From Telluria mixta (GTDB taxonomy: Bacteria; Pseudomonadota; Gammaproteobacteria; Burkholderiales; Burkholderiaceae_D): a stretch of 64,000 nt of DNA. Where the stretch lies: the NCBI RefSeq assembly GCF_029223865.1, contig NZ_CP119520.1, positions 5,828,001-5,892,000 on the forward strand, given 5' to 3'. Shown piece after piece: positions 43,330 through 53,534 of this stretch. The notes under the pieces were generated by a model, which was given only the letters and a program-made list of their open reading frames with translations, had not been told where the DNA came from and did no database searches. The position numbers and the translations under genes were made by a program. Each line of letters opens with the position of its first letter. The stretch's first letter is position 1.

Positions 43330-44634
43330 TCAGGGCTTTGCCGGATTGAAATGCTTCGCGATCCCCGCCCAGCATTCCTGGTAATTGCCCTGCAATTGCG
43401 GCGACTGCAGCGCATACGGCGTCGCCACGAGCGGATTGCGCGTCTCGAACATGAACGCCATCGTGTCCGTGACCTTGTGCGGCCGGCTCGTGTCGGCGCT
43501 GCTCGCCTTGTCGAACGTCGCGGCATCCGGGCCGTGGCCGCTCATGCAGTTGTGCAGGCTCGCGCCGCCGGGCACGAAACCATCCGCCTTCGCATCGTAG
43601 GCGCCGTGCACGAGGCCCATGAACTCGCTCGCGACATTGCGGTGGAACCAGGGCGGGCGGAACGTGTCCTCGCCGGCCAGCCAGCGGGGCGGGAAGATGA
43701 CGAAGTCCAGCGTGTCGACGCCGGGCGTGTCCGACGGCGCCTGCAGCACGAGGAAGATCGACGGGTCCGGGTGGTCGTAGCTGATCGAGCCGATCGTGTT
43801 GAAGTGGCGCAGGTCGTACTTGTATGGCGCATAGTTGCCGTGCCAGGCGACGACGTCCAGCGGCGAATGGCGGATGCCCGCACGCCACAGGTTGCCGCCG
43901 AACTTCGCGACCAGCTCGAAATCGCCTTCGACGTCTTCGTAGCGGGCGACAGGGGTCAGGAAATCGCGTGGGTTGGCGAGGCCGTTCGAGCCGATCGGGC
44001 CCAGGTCCGGCAGGCGGAGCAGGGCGCCGAAGTTTTCGTAGACATAGCCCCGGGCGTCGCCATCCGGCAGGTCGACCTTGAAACGCACGCCGCGCGGAAT
44101 CACGGCGATTTCCTGCGGTTCGACGTCGATGAGGCCGAATTCCGTGGCGATGGCCAGGCGTCCCTGCTGCGGTACGATCAGCAGCTCGCCATCGGCCGAA
44201 TAAAAATAGCGCCCGCGCATGGACCGGTTCGCCACGTAGAGATGAATCGCGCAACCGGTCATGGCGGCCGGCGAGCCGTTGCCGGCCATGGTCACGAGGC
44301 CGTCGATGAAGTCGGTGGGCGCATCCGGCATGGGCAGCGGGCTCCAGCGCATCTGGTTCGGCGACGGCGCCACGCCGTCGAAGCCGGCGGCGATGCGGCC
44401 ATTGCCCATCGGCTCGAACGTCCCGTGCATGGCGGCGGGGCGGATGCGGTACAGCCACGAGCGGCGGTTATGGCTGCGCGGCGCCGTGAAGGCCGTACCG
44501 GACAATTGTTCCGCGTACAGACCATAAGCGACGCGCTGCGGCGAATTGCGGTGCGCCGGCAGGGCGCCGGGCAGGGCCTCCGTCGCGAATTCGTTGGCGA
44601 AGCCGGACATGTAGCGTTCGGTTGAAGCAGTCAA
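43330..44634 (-). CDS. hmgA: Homogentisate 1,2-dioxygenase
   Basis: A 434-aa ring-cleaving dioxygenase of tyrosine and phenylalanine catabolism. The iron site is visible in [18 protein letters not shown] (His and Glu) and [16 protein letters not shown]. The N-terminal [19 protein letters not shown] and the length are diagnostic. It is divergent from a LysR gene, which is followed by hppD, so the homogentisate pathway is grouped here. Fumarylacetoacetase and maleylacetoacetate isomerase are not in the window. Confidence 0.97.
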   Translation of the reverse strand: MTASTERYMSGFANEFATEALPGALPAHRNSPQRVAYGLYAEQLSGTAFTAPRSHNRRSWLYRIRPAAMHGTFEPMGNGRIAAGFDGVAPSPNQMRWSPLPMPDAPTDFIDGLVTMAGNGSPAAMTGCAIHLYVANRSMRGRYFYSADGELLIVPQQGRLAIATEFGLIDVEPQEIAVIPRGVRFKVDLPDGDARGYVYENFGALLRLPDLGPIGSNGLANPRDFLTPVARYEDVEGDFELVAKFGGNLWRAGIRHSPLDVVAWHGNYAPYKYDLRHFNTIGSISYDHPDPSIFLVLQAPSDTPGVDTLDFVIFPPRWLAGEDTFRPPWFHRNVASEFMGLVHGAYDAKADGFVPGGASLHNCMSGHGPDAATFDKASSADTSRPHKVTDTMAFMFETRNPLVATPYALQSPQLQGNYQECWAGIAKHFNPAKP

Positions 44635-44745
44635 GGGTGTCTCCAGATGCGTGGCGTTTATGACACTGTAGAGGAGACCAGCGAGTTTTACGAGATGAAT
44701 ACAAAAATGTAGACTATTCAGATCATCAATAAGACTATCGAACGC

Positions 44746-45651
44746 ATGATCGAACCCTCTAGCATCGACCTGAATCTGTTATCGGTATTTCAGGAGGTCT
44801 ATCGCGAACGCCAGATCTCGGCCGCCGCAAGGCGTCTGGGCCTGACGCAATCGGCCGTGAGCAATGCGCTGGCGCGGCTGCGGCGCACGTTCGGCGACGA
44901 ACTGTTCGTGCGCACGGCGCACGGCATGCAGCCGACGCCGCTCGCGCAGCAGATGGCCGAGCCGATCGGCGCCGCGATGGTCCAGGTGGCACTGGCCCTG
45001 TCGCAGCGCAGCCGCTTCGATGCGGCCACGAGCGGCCGTCGCTTCACGCTGGCGATGACGGACGTGGGCGAGGTGTACTTCATGCCGGTGCTGATCGAGC
45101 GTTGCCGCACGGTCGCGCCGAACGTGGAGATCGCGTCGATCCGCGCGAACGGCCTGACGTTGAAGGACGACATGGAGACGGGCAGGGTGGACCTGGCCAT
45201 CGGCGCGTTCGAGGACGTGTCGGAAGCGTTGTACCACCGGGCGCTGTTCCGCCAGCGTTTCGTGAGCATGTTCCGCAAGGACCATCCGCTGGCGAAGGGC
45301 AAGGTGGACCTGGAGCGCTTCGTGGCGGCGCCGCACCTGATCGTCGATGCGGCACAGAGCCCTTACGACCGCATCAATGGATTACTGGAAAAGGCCGGGG
45401 TGACGGCCGGGACCCGGTTCCGGGTGCCGCATTTCACCGCGGTGCCGTACATCGTCAGCACGAGCGGGCTGGTGGTGACGGTGCCGCAAAAACTGGCCGA
45501 AAGCGCGGCAAGCCCGTTCGGCCTGAAGTGGATCGAGCCGCCGCTCGCCCTGCCGACGTTGCAGACCAACGTCTTCTGGCACCGGCGCTTCAACCACGAT
45601 CCCGGCATCCAGTGGCTGCGGGGACTGATTGCCGACGTATTCGCGGAATGA
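44746..45651 (+). CDS. LysR-family regulator of the homogentisate genes (inferred)
   Basis: A 301-aa LysR protein. The winged helix ([51 protein letters not shown]) is followed by a substrate-binding domain of the NodD/PcaQ-like kind ([18 protein letters not shown]). It lies between divergent hmgA and co-directional hppD, so it probably activates both in response to a pathway intermediate. The 111-bp gap to hmgA is AT-rich and can hold LysR boxes. Confidence 0.92.
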   Translation: MIEPSSIDLNLLSVFQEVYRERQISAAARRLGLTQSAVSNALARLRRTFGDELFVRTAHGMQPTPLAQQMAEPIGAAMVQVALALSQRSRFDAATSGRRFTLAMTDVGEVYFMPVLIERCRTVAPNVEIASIRANGLTLKDDMETGRVDLAIGAFEDVSEALYHRALFRQRFVSMFRKDHPLAKGKVDLERFVAAPHLIVDAAQSPYDRINGLLEKAGVTAGTRFRVPHFTAVPYIVSTSGLVVTVPQKLAESAASPFGLKWIEPPLALPTLQTNVFWHRRFNHDPGIQWLRGLIADVFAE

Positions 45652-45680
45652 AAACTTAATAAACGATAGAGGAATAGACA

Positions 45681-46760
45681 ATGGCCGACCTGTTTGACAA
45701 TCCGATGGGGCTGATGGGCTTCGAATTCGTGGAATTCGCCTCGCCCACCCCGGGCGTGCTGGAACCCGTGTTCGAGGCGCTGGGCTTCAGCAAAGTGGCC
45801 GTGCACCGCTCCAAGGACGTCGTGCTGTACCGCCAGGGCAACATCAACTTCATCGTCAACAACGAGCCGAAGAGCGCCGCCTACTACTTCGCGGCCGAGC
45901 ACGGCCCGTCGGCCTGCGGCATGGCCTTCCGCGTCCAGAACGCCCATAAAGCCTACGCGCGCGCCCTGGAACTGGGTGCCCAGCCGCTGGACATTCCGAC
46001 CGGCCCGATGGAGTTGCGCCTGCCCGCCATCAAGGGCATCGGCGGCGCGCCGCTGTACCTCATCGACCGCTTCGAAGACGGTAAATCCATCTACGACATC
46101 GACTTCGAATGGATCGACGGCACGGAACGCCACCCGGTGGGCCATGGCCTGAAGATCATCGACCACCTCACGCACAACGTCTACCGCGGCCGCATGAGCT
46201 ACTGGGCCGGCTTCTACGAGAAACTCTTCAACTTCCGCGAGATCCGCTACTTCGACATCAAGGGCGAATACACGGGCCTCACGTCAAAGGCGATGACGGC
46301 GCCGGACGGCATGATCCGCATCCCGCTGAACGAGGAAGGCAAGGCGGGCGGCGGCCAGATCGAGGAATTCCTGCTCAAGTACAACGGCGAAGGCATCCAG
46401 CACATCGCGCTGCTGACGGACGACATCTTCTCGACCGTCGACGGCCTGCGCGCCGCGGGCGTGCCGCTGATGAGCGCGCCACCGGCCACGTACTACGAGA
46501 TGCTGGAGTCCCGCCTCCCGGGCCACGGCCAGGACGTGGAAGCGCTCAAGGCACGCGGGCTGCTCGTCGACGGCACGACCGAGGACGGCAACCTGCGCTT
46601 GCTGCTGCAGATCTTCTCCGAGACGCAGCTGGGGCCCGTGTTCTTCGAGTTCATCCAGCGCAAAGGTGACGAGGGCTTTGGCGAAGGTAACTTCAAGGCG
46701 CTGTTCGAGTCGATCGAGCGTGACCAGCTGCGCCGCGGGGCGCTCAAGACCGCCGCATAA
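45681..46760 (+). CDS. hppD: 4-hydroxyphenylpyruvate dioxygenase
   Basis: A 359-aa vicinal-oxygen-chelate enzyme converting 4-hydroxyphenylpyruvate to homogentisate. Two-domain layout; the iron ligands are in [12 protein letters not shown] (His), [11 protein letters not shown] (His) and [21 protein letters not shown] (Glu), the last being the family's C-terminal signature. It starts 29 bp after the LysR stop and ends with a strong terminator, so LysR and hppD may be co-transcribed. Confidence 0.97.
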   Translation: MADLFDNPMGLMGFEFVEFASPTPGVLEPVFEALGFSKVAVHRSKDVVLYRQGNINFIVNNEPKSAAYYFAAEHGPSACGMAFRVQNAHKAYARALELGAQPLDIPTGPMELRLPAIKGIGGAPLYLIDRFEDGKSIYDIDFEWIDGTERHPVGHGLKIIDHLTHNVYRGRMSYWAGFYEKLFNFREIRYFDIKGEYTGLTSKAMTAPDGMIRIPLNEEGKAGGGQIEEFLLKYNGEGIQHIALLTDDIFSTVDGLRAAGVPLMSAPPATYYEMLESRLPGHGQDVEALKARGLLVDGTTEDGNLRLLLQIFSETQLGPVFFEFIQRKGDEGFGEGNFKALFESIERDQLRRGALKTAA

Positions 46761-46773
46761 GGCCGCAACGCGA

Positions 46774-46801
46774 CAGGCAGGCCTCCCGCGCCTGCCTGTT
46801 T
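46774..46801 (+). terminator. Rho-independent terminator after hppD
   Basis: CAGGCAGGC (46774-46782) pairs exactly with GCCTGCCTG (46790-46798), followed by a short T run. Confidence 0.7.
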
Positions 46802-47035
46802 CCAAAATTTCCTCATCTTTTCAAGGTGTTAATCGATTTTTTGCGAACACCTGTGCACTTCATTTCCAGACAAATATCTGAGTGTTGCGTGCATGTCTCA
46901 TTCCCCCGCTTTCCGCAGATTTCCCACCGATTTGTAACCAAAAGCATCTGAGTCGGCACTAGAATTTCCGTACGGCATCACCGCCTACCGAAATTCAACA
47001 TCGGCCCGACCGCCGAACTACCGACTCCAGAGACC

Positions 47036-47833
47036 ATGAGCACCCGACACCGCCCGGCCATGCGGCCGACCCGGCGCCTTGCCCCGTTGACCTTTTTGCT
47101 GCTGGCCGCTGCCTCGTCCGCGCATGCCGACGACACCGACAACCCGCTGAGCGCGACGGTGTCCGTCAGCTCGCAATACATCTCGCGCGGCATCCGCCAG
47201 ACGTGGGGCGGGCCGGCCGCGATGGCCGGCGTCGACTATGCGCATCCGAGCGGCTGGTCGGCCGGCACGTCCGTCATCAACGTCAGCGACAAGTTCATCG
47301 AAGGCGGCACCGTGGAATGGGACCTGTACGGCGGCTACAGCGGCAGTACGGGCCCCGTCGGCTGGTCCGCGATGGTCTACTGGTACAAATACCCGGGCGC
47401 GCGCATCAGCGCGACGGATACCTCGTTCGACTACGGCGAACTGTCCGCCGGCCTCACGTGGAAGACGCTGTACGCCCGCTACAACTACACGTTCAGCCGC
47501 GACTTCTTCGGCATCACGAATGCCCGCGGCACCGGCTACGTGGACGTCGGCGCCGACCAGCCGCTCACGAAGTCGCTGACGCTGAACCTGCACGCCGGCG
47601 ACGGCCGCGTGGCCGGAAGCGGCAACGGCATCTGGGACTGGCGCGACCTGAAGGCCGGCCTCACGCACAAGCTCGAAGACGGCTGGACCGTCGCCCTGAA
47701 CTACACCCGCGCCATCGGCGCGACCGGCATCTACAAGAGCTACACGACGGGCGTGCCGCGCGCCGACGGCCGCCTGGCCGTGTCGAACGTCGCGCGCCGC
47801 GCCGTCGTGCTGTCGCTGACCCGCAAATTCTGA
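47036..47833 (+). CDS. TorF-family putative porin
   Basis: A 265-aa outer-membrane protein. The signal peptide ends around SSAHADD, and the barrel begins [37 protein letters not shown], the signature of the TorF (Gcw_chp) family. It ends in [11 protein letters not shown] with a terminal Phe as expected for barrels. Function in the family is poorly known (small solute channel). A chemoreceptor gene follows after 14 bp, so the two are likely co-transcribed. The long AT-rich leader (46802-47035) probably holds the promoter. Confidence 0.9.
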   Translation: MSTRHRPAMRPTRRLAPLTFLLLAAASSAHADDTDNPLSATVSVSSQYISRGIRQTWGGPAAMAGVDYAHPSGWSAGTSVINVSDKFIEGGTVEWDLYGGYSGSTGPVGWSAMVYWYKYPGARISATDTSFDYGELSAGLTWKTLYARYNYTFSRDFFGITNARGTGYVDVGADQPLTKSLTLNLHAGDGRVAGSGNGIWDWRDLKAGLTHKLEDGWTVALNYTRAIGATGIYKSYTTGVPRADGRLAVSNVARRAVVLSLTRKF

Positions 47834-47847
47834 ATCGAGGAAAAACA

Positions 47848-49860
47848 ATGAGTCGAAATCCTTTCGCACTGCATAAGCTGTCGCTCACGGCGAAAATCTG
47901 CGCGACGGCCACCACGCTCGTCGTGCTGAGCCTCGCGGTCACGTCGGCCGTCATCGCCGTACGCAGCAGCGATACCGCCGAGGACGCGAGCATGCACCAG
48001 GCCCGCACGTCCGCGCGCGAAGCCGCTTCCGCGGTGCAGGCGCAGATCGGCACCAAGCTGGGCGCCGTCACCAACCTGGCCGCGGGCATGAGCGCGCTGC
48101 GCGAAGCGGACATCGCGCCGTCGCGGCCGCAGGTCGCCGCGATGACGCAGGCCACGCTGCGCAGCTCGGGCGATTTCATCGGCAGCGCCGTGACCTTCGA
48201 ACCGAATGCACTGGACGGCAAGGACGCCGACTTCGCCGGCAAGGCCCCGGAGTACGATGCGACCGGCCGCTACATGCCGTACTACACCCGCAACGCGGAC
48301 GGCACCGTGCACGTGGAGCCGATCGTGTTCCCCACCACGCCGGGCGCCAACGACTGGTACGACATCCCCAAGGCCACCCGCAAGGTATTCTTCACGGAGC
48401 CGTACTCGTATCCCGTCAACGGCAAGGACATCATGATGGCGTCGCTGGTGGCGCCCATCCTCGTCAAGGGCGAGTTCCGCGGCACGGCCAGCGCCGACTT
48501 CCAGCTGACGCACCTGGGCGAGATCCTCGGCAAGATCAAGGTCGTCGACGGCGGCCGCCTGTCGCTCCTCTCGAACGGCGGCCTGTATGCGAGCCATCCG
48601 GACGCGGGCAAGACCGGCAAGAAGGCCGACGACCTGCCGCCCGCCGCGCTGGCGGCCGTGCGCGCCGGCGAGACCTATGAGTACATCGACAAGGCCGGCA
48701 TCGTGCACCTGCTGCAGCCGCTGCGCCTGCATCCGGACATCGCGCCGTGGGCCGTCAAACTGTCGTTCCCGCACGCCGTCGCGACGGCCAGCGCGCGCCA
48801 GCTGATGGGCTATTCGCTGTTCGCGTCGCTGGTCTGCGCCGTCGTGGCCGCCATCGTGATGGTCACCGTGCAGCGCCGCCTGACCCGCCCGCTGCGTGTC
48901 CTCGGCGCCACCATGACTGACCTCGCCAGCGGTAACGCCGACCTGAACGCCCGCCTGGACGCGAAGGGCAGCGACGAGCTGGCCCTGATCGCCGCCGGTT
49001 TCAACGGCTTCGTCACCAAGATCCAGGAAGTGCTGGTGCAGGTGCGCGCAAGCGCGGGCAGCGTCGCCGCCGCGAGCGTCGAGATCAGCCAGGGCAACAT
49101 GGACCTGTCGGGCCGCACCGAGCAGCAGGCGGGCGCGCTGGAAGAGACGGCCGCGTCGATGGAGCAGCTGACGTCCACCGTCAAGCAGAACGCCGACAAT
49201 GCGCGCCAGGCCAACCAGCTCGCCTTGTCCGCATCGGAAACGGCGCGCCGCGGCGGTGCCGTCGTGGCCGAAGTCGTGGAGACGATGGCCGCGATCGACG
49301 TCGCGTCGCGCAAGGTGGTCGACATCATCGGCGTCATCGACAGCATCGCCTTCCAGACCAATATCCTCGCGCTGAACGCAGCCGTCGAAGCGGCGCGCGC
49401 CGGCGAGCAGGGACGCGGCTTCGCCGTCGTCGCGTCGGAAGTGCGGGGCCTGGCCCAGCGCAGCGCCGGCGCCGCGAAGGAGATCAAGGCCCTGATCGGC
49501 GACGCGTCCGGCAAGGTCGAAGCGGGCAGCGCGCTCGTGCAGGACGCGGGCCGCACGATGGCCGACGTCGTCGCCAGCGTGCGCCGCGTGAGCGACATCG
49601 TGGCCGAGATCTCGGCCGCCAGCGCGGAGCAGAGCACGGGCATCGGCCAGGTCAACCAGGCCATCGTGCAGATGGACGGCACGACGCAGCAGAACGCGGC
49701 CCTCGTCGAAGAGGCGGCCGCCGCGGCGGACAGCCTGCAGCAACAGGCCGACCTGCTCGTGTCGCTGGTGGGCCAGTTCAGGCTCGAGGGCGAAGCCGCA
49801 CCCGCGGCACGTCCGGCCGGCGCCAGCCGGACCCCGATCAAGGCCCTCGCTGCCGCGTAA
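47848..49860 (+). CDS. Methyl-accepting chemotaxis protein with periplasmic dCache-like sensor
   Basis: A 670-aa transmembrane receptor. Membrane helix 1 is at about 15-38; the periplasmic sensor (about 40-310) has double-Cache features ([49 protein letters not shown]); helix 2 follows [23 protein letters not shown] and the signalling domain come next, with the conserved tip [37 protein letters not shown]. There is no C-terminal pentapeptide for CheR. Cache ligands are usually amino acids, organic acids or similar. ATG 47848 follows a GAGGAAAAA ribosome-binding site. Confidence 0.95.
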   Translation: MSRNPFALHKLSLTAKICATATTLVVLSLAVTSAVIAVRSSDTAEDASMHQARTSAREAASAVQAQIGTKLGAVTNLAAGMSALREADIAPSRPQVAAMTQATLRSSGDFIGSAVTFEPNALDGKDADFAGKAPEYDATGRYMPYYTRNADGTVHVEPIVFPTTPGANDWYDIPKATRKVFFTEPYSYPVNGKDIMMASLVAPILVKGEFRGTASADFQLTHLGEILGKIKVVDGGRLSLLSNGGLYASHPDAGKTGKKADDLPPAALAAVRAGETYEYIDKAGIVHLLQPLRLHPDIAPWAVKLSFPHAVATASARQLMGYSLFASLVCAVVAAIVMVTVQRRLTRPLRVLGATMTDLASGNADLNARLDAKGSDELALIAAGFNGFVTKIQEVLVQVRASAGSVAAASVEISQGNMDLSGRTEQQAGALEETAASMEQLTSTVKQNADNARQANQLALSASETARRGGAVVAEVVETMAAIDVASRKVVDIIGVIDSIAFQTNILALNAAVEAARAGEQGRGFAVVASEVRGLAQRSAGAAKEIKALIGDASGKVEAGSALVQDAGRTMADVVASVRRVSDIVAEISAASAEQSTGIGQVNQAIVQMDGTTQQNAALVEEAAAAADSLQQQADLLVSLVGQFRLEGEAAPAARPAGASRTPIKALAAA

Positions 49861-49914
49861 ACCGCGAAGCTGGGCTACACTGCCGGATCCACGATCCGGA
49901 AGTAGGCCCAGCAC

Positions 49915-51312
49915 ATGAAAGCAGCGCATCTCCTGGCCGCAGTCGCATGCGGCCTCGTTTTTTCGGCCGGCGCCTTTGCCGCCCCGCCGGCCGTATCGAC
50001 CGCCGGCATCCTCGCCTTCGACGAGGCGATGCTGTCCCCCGACTACTGGATCCGGCGCGCGCCGCAACCGGACGCCGTGCTGCTGGACGCCCGCGCGACC
50101 GCCGCGCAGCGCGCCGCCGCGTATGCGCCCGGCGGCGGGTTCGTCGACGTCCGCAAACTTTCCGCGACACTCACGCGCGACCAGGTGCTCGACTGGATCC
50201 GCGGCGCGGAGCAGCAGACGCCCGTCAAGCTCGCGGTCGACGACACCGGCCGCCCCGTCGGTCCGGACACGCTGCAGCTTCTGCGCGACGCGACGGCCGC
50301 CGGCCAGGTCCCGGCCATGGCCCCCGCGCGCTACGGCCTCGCGGTGCGCCGCGCGCCGATGCGCACCTACCCGAGCGACCGCGTGTTCTACGCGAGCCTC
50401 GATCAAACGGATTACGAAAGCCTCACGGCCGGCACCCTGTTCCCGGGTGAACCCGTGCTCGTCGCACACACGAGCGCCGATGGCCGCTGGCTGCTCGCGG
50501 TGACGACGCAGGGCCCGGCGTGGGTGCACACGGGCGACATCGCCATCGGTCCCGCGGAGACGGTGTTCGCGTACGCGGCATTGCCGCCGGGCCGCGTCGT
50601 CACGGGCGACCATGTGCACACGGTCTTCACGCCGGAGGCGCCGGCGCTGTCGCAACTGGATCTCGACATGGGCGTGGCCCTGCCGCGCGCCGACGTGCCG
50701 CCCGACCAACCCGTCAACGGCGCGAGTCCGTACGCGTCGTGGGCAGTGCAACTGCCGGTGCGCCAGGCCGACGGCTCGCTGGCCATCCGGCCGGCGCTGA
50801 TCCGCCGCGGCGCCGACACGGCGCCGGGCTACCTGCCTCTGACACGCGCCAACATCATCCGGCAGTCCTTCAAGCTGCTCGGCGAGCGGTACGGGTGGGG
50901 CCACCAGTTCGACGCGCGCGACTGCAGCGGCCTGGTCGCCGAAACCTACCGCACCATGGGCCTCCTGCTGCAGCACAGCTCCGGGCTGCAGGGAACGTCG
51001 ACGGCGCTGAAGCACCGCACGTTCACGGCGGCGGACACGCACGACGCGCGCGTCAAAGCGGTGCGGGAGGCGCAGGTGGGCGATCTCGTCGTCGTGCCGG
51101 GACACGTGCTGATGATCGTCGGCCACGTGAACGGCGAACCGTACGTGATCCAGGACGTGCCGTATGCCGTCTTCAAGGACCCGGCGACGGGCGCGCTGCG
51201 CAGGACGAAGCTGAACCAGGTGGCCGTGACGCCGCTGCTGCCGCTGTATGCCGACGACGAGAAGACCTACGTGGATGCGATGACGAGTCTCGCGCAGCCG
51301 ACGCGACGCTGA
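49915..51312 (+). CDS. Secreted NlpC/P60 peptidase with SH3-like domains
   Basis: A 465-aa exported protein (signal peptide to about AFAAPPA). The N-terminal part resembles the SH3b-containing cell-wall hydrolases (LAVRRAPMRTYPSDRVFY is an SH3b1-type start). The NlpC/P60 catalytic domain has Cys337 (DARDCSGLVAETYRTMG) and His397 (VVVPGHVLMIVGHV). It should cut peptide bonds in peptidoglycan stems (gamma-D-Glu-mDAP type) in the periplasm. Length and order fit SH3-domain NlpC peptidases of the YkfC-like group. Confidence 0.9.
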   Translation: MKAAHLLAAVACGLVFSAGAFAAPPAVSTAGILAFDEAMLSPDYWIRRAPQPDAVLLDARATAAQRAAAYAPGGGFVDVRKLSATLTRDQVLDWIRGAEQQTPVKLAVDDTGRPVGPDTLQLLRDATAAGQVPAMAPARYGLAVRRAPMRTYPSDRVFYASLDQTDYESLTAGTLFPGEPVLVAHTSADGRWLLAVTTQGPAWVHTGDIAIGPAETVFAYAALPPGRVVTGDHVHTVFTPEAPALSQLDLDMGVALPRADVPPDQPVNGASPYASWAVQLPVRQADGSLAIRPALIRRGADTAPGYLPLTRANIIRQSFKLLGERYGWGHQFDARDCSGLVAETYRTMGLLLQHSSGLQGTSTALKHRTFTAADTHDARVKAVREAQVGDLVVVPGHVLMIVGHVNGEPYVIQDVPYAVFKDPATGALRRTKLNQVAVTPLLPLYADDEKTYVDAMTSLAQPTRR

Positions 51313-51355
51313 GCCGGGTGCTATCCTTCGGTGAACCATCATCGAAGGAGGTCGC

Positions 51356-51718
51356 TTGCTGCTCGCGTTTGCCGTATTGCTCGTTTTCCAGTGTCTGGGA
51401 GAGGGGCTCGTTTTCCTGTTCGGACTACCTGTGCCGGGTCCCGTGGCCGGCATGCTGCTGTTGCTGGCGGCGCTCGTCGCGTTCCCGCGCCTGCATGACA
51501 CCGTGGAGGCGGGCGCGAACGAGCTGCTGCGCCATCTGTCGCTGCTGTTCGTGCCGGCCGGCGTCGGGATCATCGTGGCGGCGGCGAGCGGCAGCGGGCA
51601 CTGGCTCGCGATCTGCGCGGCCGTCGTCGGCAGCACCTTGCTGACCCTTGCCGTGACGGCGCTCGTGCTGCGCGCCCTCACGCCGGCCCACAGGCCCGGG
51701 GAGGGCGGCGATGTTTAA
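51356..51718 (+). CDS. cidA: CidA/LrgA-family holin-like membrane protein, TTG start
   Basis: A 120-aa protein with four helices. LLVFQCLGEGLVFLFGLPVPGPVAGMLLLLAAL and LFVPAGVGIIVAA are the family signatures. The only early start is TTG 51356, placed four bases after a full AAGGAGG. The stop region overlaps the LrgB gene start by 8 bp. These pairs influence murein hydrolase activity, lysis, or pyruvate/metabolite transport. Confidence 0.9.
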   Translation: MLLAFAVLLVFQCLGEGLVFLFGLPVPGPVAGMLLLLAALVAFPRLHDTVEAGANELLRHLSLLFVPAGVGIIVAAASGSGHWLAICAAVVGSTLLTLAVTALVLRALTPAHRPGEGGDV

Positions 51719-52451
51719 GTTCGAGGAACTCGGCCACTTCTGGGTCTACCTGTCGGCGTCGCCACTGCTGGGCCTCACGATCACGCTGTGCGCCTACGTG
51801 TTCGCGCAATGGGTCTACGCGCGCTGCGGATTTTCTCCGCTCGCCAACCCCGTCGCCATCGCCATCGCGCTCGTGAGCCTCGTGCTGGCGGCCAGCGGCA
51901 TGTCGTACCAGCGCTATTTCGCGGGCGCGCAATTCGTCCACTTCCTGCTCGGTCCCGCGACCGTCGCCCTGGCCGTGCCGCTCGCGCGCCAGATGCCGCG
52001 CCTGCGCCGCAGCCTGTTCCCGCTCGCGTGCGCGCTGCTGTCCGGGTGCGTGACGGCCATCGTCAGCGCCGTCGGCATCGCCGTGCTGATGGGCGCCTCG
52101 CCCGAACTGGCGCGCTCGCTGGGCCCGAAATCGGCCACGACGCCCATCGCCATGGCCGTGTCCGAGCACCTGGGCGGCGTGCCGGCGCTGACGGCCGTCC
52201 TGGTGATCGGCACGGGCATCTTCGGCGCCGTCACGGCGCGCTTTCTGATGAACGCCCTGCGCATCGACTCGCACGCGGCGCGCGGCCTCGCGCTGGGCGT
52301 CGCGTCGCACGGCATCGGGACGGCGCGCGCGTTCCAGGTCAGCCCGGAGATGGGCGCCTATGCGGGGCTCGGCATGGGCATCAACGGCGTGCTCACGGCG
52401 TTGCTGGCGCCCTGGCTCGTGCCTTTGCTGCTGCGCTGGATGGGACAGTAG
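51711..52451 (+). CDS. lrgB: LrgB/CidB-family membrane protein
   Basis: A 246-aa protein with about seven helices. LLGLTITLCAYVFAQWVY, NPVAIAIALVSLVLA, FLLGPATVALAVPLARQ and LGPKSATTPIAMAVSEHLGG are family hallmarks, as is the C-terminal GLALGVASHGIGTARAFQ. It overlaps the CidA/LrgA gene, forming the standard two-gene unit. No LytTR regulator is adjacent. Confidence 0.93.
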   Translation: MFKFEELGHFWVYLSASPLLGLTITLCAYVFAQWVYARCGFSPLANPVAIAIALVSLVLAASGMSYQRYFAGAQFVHFLLGPATVALAVPLARQMPRLRRSLFPLACALLSGCVTAIVSAVGIAVLMGASPELARSLGPKSATTPIAMAVSEHLGGVPALTAVLVIGTGIFGAVTARFLMNALRIDSHAARGLALGVASHGIGTARAFQVSPEMGAYAGLGMGINGVLTALLAPWLVPLLLRWMGQ

Positions 52452-52469
52452 GTTGGGAAGATAAAAGAA

Positions 52470-52501
52470 GCCCGCAACCACGCGCGGACGCGATTGCGGG
52501 C
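52470..52501 (-). terminator. Inverted repeat, probable terminator for the haemerythrin gene
   Basis: GCCCGCAA (52470-52477) and TTGCGGGC (52494-52501) are exact reverse complements; on the minus strand the stem is followed by TTCTTTTATC. It lies between convergent genes and may act both ways. Confidence 0.6.
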
Positions 52502-52533
52502 GGGGCAGGCGCGCGGAACGCCGTGCCGGGGGA

Positions 52534-52589
52534 GCGCAGGCGGCTTGCGCCGCTGCGGTGAAACTGGGGACGCGCAGGCGGCTTGCGCC
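52534..52589. repeat. Short tandem direct repeat
   Basis: GCGCAGGCGGCTTGCGCC occurs twice (52534-52551 and 52572-52589), period 38 bp, each copy being self-complementary over GCGCA..TGCGC. It sits between convergent genes; function unknown. Confidence 0.6.
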
Positions 52590-52607
52590 CCCTGCGGAAA
52601 ACCGGTG

Positions 52608-53192
52608 CTACGCGTGCGAAGGCTTGCGTGTAAAGGCGCGGGCCGCGAACAGCGCGCTGGCCACGCCGACGACGATGGCGGCCGTGCTGCCCGAGAAGCC
52701 GACGGCCGTGTTGGCCGCGATCTTGCCGGCTTTCGGCGTCACCAGTTCCAGGCGCCGCTTCGTCATCTGGGCACCCAGCTCGGACAGGCGCTCCTTGCTG
52801 AGCGTCTGCTCGGCTTCCGGCAGCAACACGGTTTCCTCGTCGGCCACGTGGTGCTGCACGTCGCGCATCAGTTCGAAGACGAGCTCGTCGTGGCGCGGTG
52901 ATTTCGGGTCGGTGCGGCGCAGTTCCGAGATCACGCTGCGCATTTCGTCATGTTCCGGCTCGCTCTTGTCCATCACCTTCTGGTCGTGGGCGCGCGGGCG
53001 CATGACGGGATAGAAGATTTCCTCTTCCAGCGTGGCATGAATTTCCAGCGCGTCGCAGATCGTTTCCGCCAGCGCCTTCTTGACGCTGGCGCGCTTGTCG
53101 CGGGTGTACTGGTGGAACGTCACCATCACATGCGAGTGATCGAAGCGGATCATGTCGGTGATGGACGGACTCAAATTTTTCAGGGAAAACAT
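52608..53192 (-). CDS. Haemerythrin-domain protein with C-terminal membrane helix
   Basis: A 194-aa protein. The HHE motifs are visible as RFDHSHVMVTFHQY, EIHATLEEEIFYPVM, EPEHDEM and DVQHHVADEETVLLPEAE, giving a diiron site that binds O2 or responds to oxidants. A glycine-rich hydrophobic helix near the end (AAIVVGVASALFAAR) suggests membrane attachment. ATG 53192 follows a CAGGAGACG ribosome-binding site. It is divergent from the manganese catalase gene. Confidence 0.88.
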   Translation of the reverse strand: MFSLKNLSPSITDMIRFDHSHVMVTFHQYTRDKRASVKKALAETICDALEIHATLEEEIFYPVMRPRAHDQKVMDKSEPEHDEMRSVISELRRTDPKSPRHDELVFELMRDVQHHVADEETVLLPEAEQTLSKERLSELGAQMTKRRLELVTPKAGKIAANTAVGFSGSTAAIVVGVASALFAARAFTRKPSHA

Positions 53193-53534
53193 GATCGTCT
53201 CCTGTTGGCTGTGGGGTAGCGATATGACCATGTTAGTGCCGACGCTAGAGCTGCCGCGTAGGAGGGCGCCGCACGGTCTTGTCGGCCGATGACGCACGGG
53301 CTGTCAGGCCCAGACTGGCAGTCTCTCGACTGTTTCCGCCTGTTCAGAATCTCACGGAGCTCGACAGGATGTCGCCTGTACTCCTACACAGACACGGCTT
53401 CGTTTCTGATTACTCGGCGCCGCAACGCTGCCAAGATGGCATCGACCGGTCGCGCCACGGCGCGTCCGTTTGTCCGCGCGGTAACGCAAGACGCGTTCCG
53501 CGCGGCCATCCAATCACACACTGGAGGAATCGGA
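53193..53534. other. 342-bp divergent control region
   Basis: No gene of its own was recognised. The frame upstream of the catalase ATG is open but has no family similarity I can see. The promoters of the haemerythrin and catalase genes must lie here; I could not pick a convincing -10/-35 pair or operator. Confidence 0.5.

Noticed and set aside
46962..46996. GAATTTC/GAAATTC inverted repeat upstream of the TorF gene
   Set aside because: Seven-bp arms with a 21-nt spacer in AT-rich DNA; too likely by chance to list as a site.
47740..51681. Minus-strand open frame of about 1300 codons over the chemoreceptor and NlpC genes
   Set aside because: Composition is the reverse shadow of GC-rich codons, and it covers three well-supported plus-strand genes.
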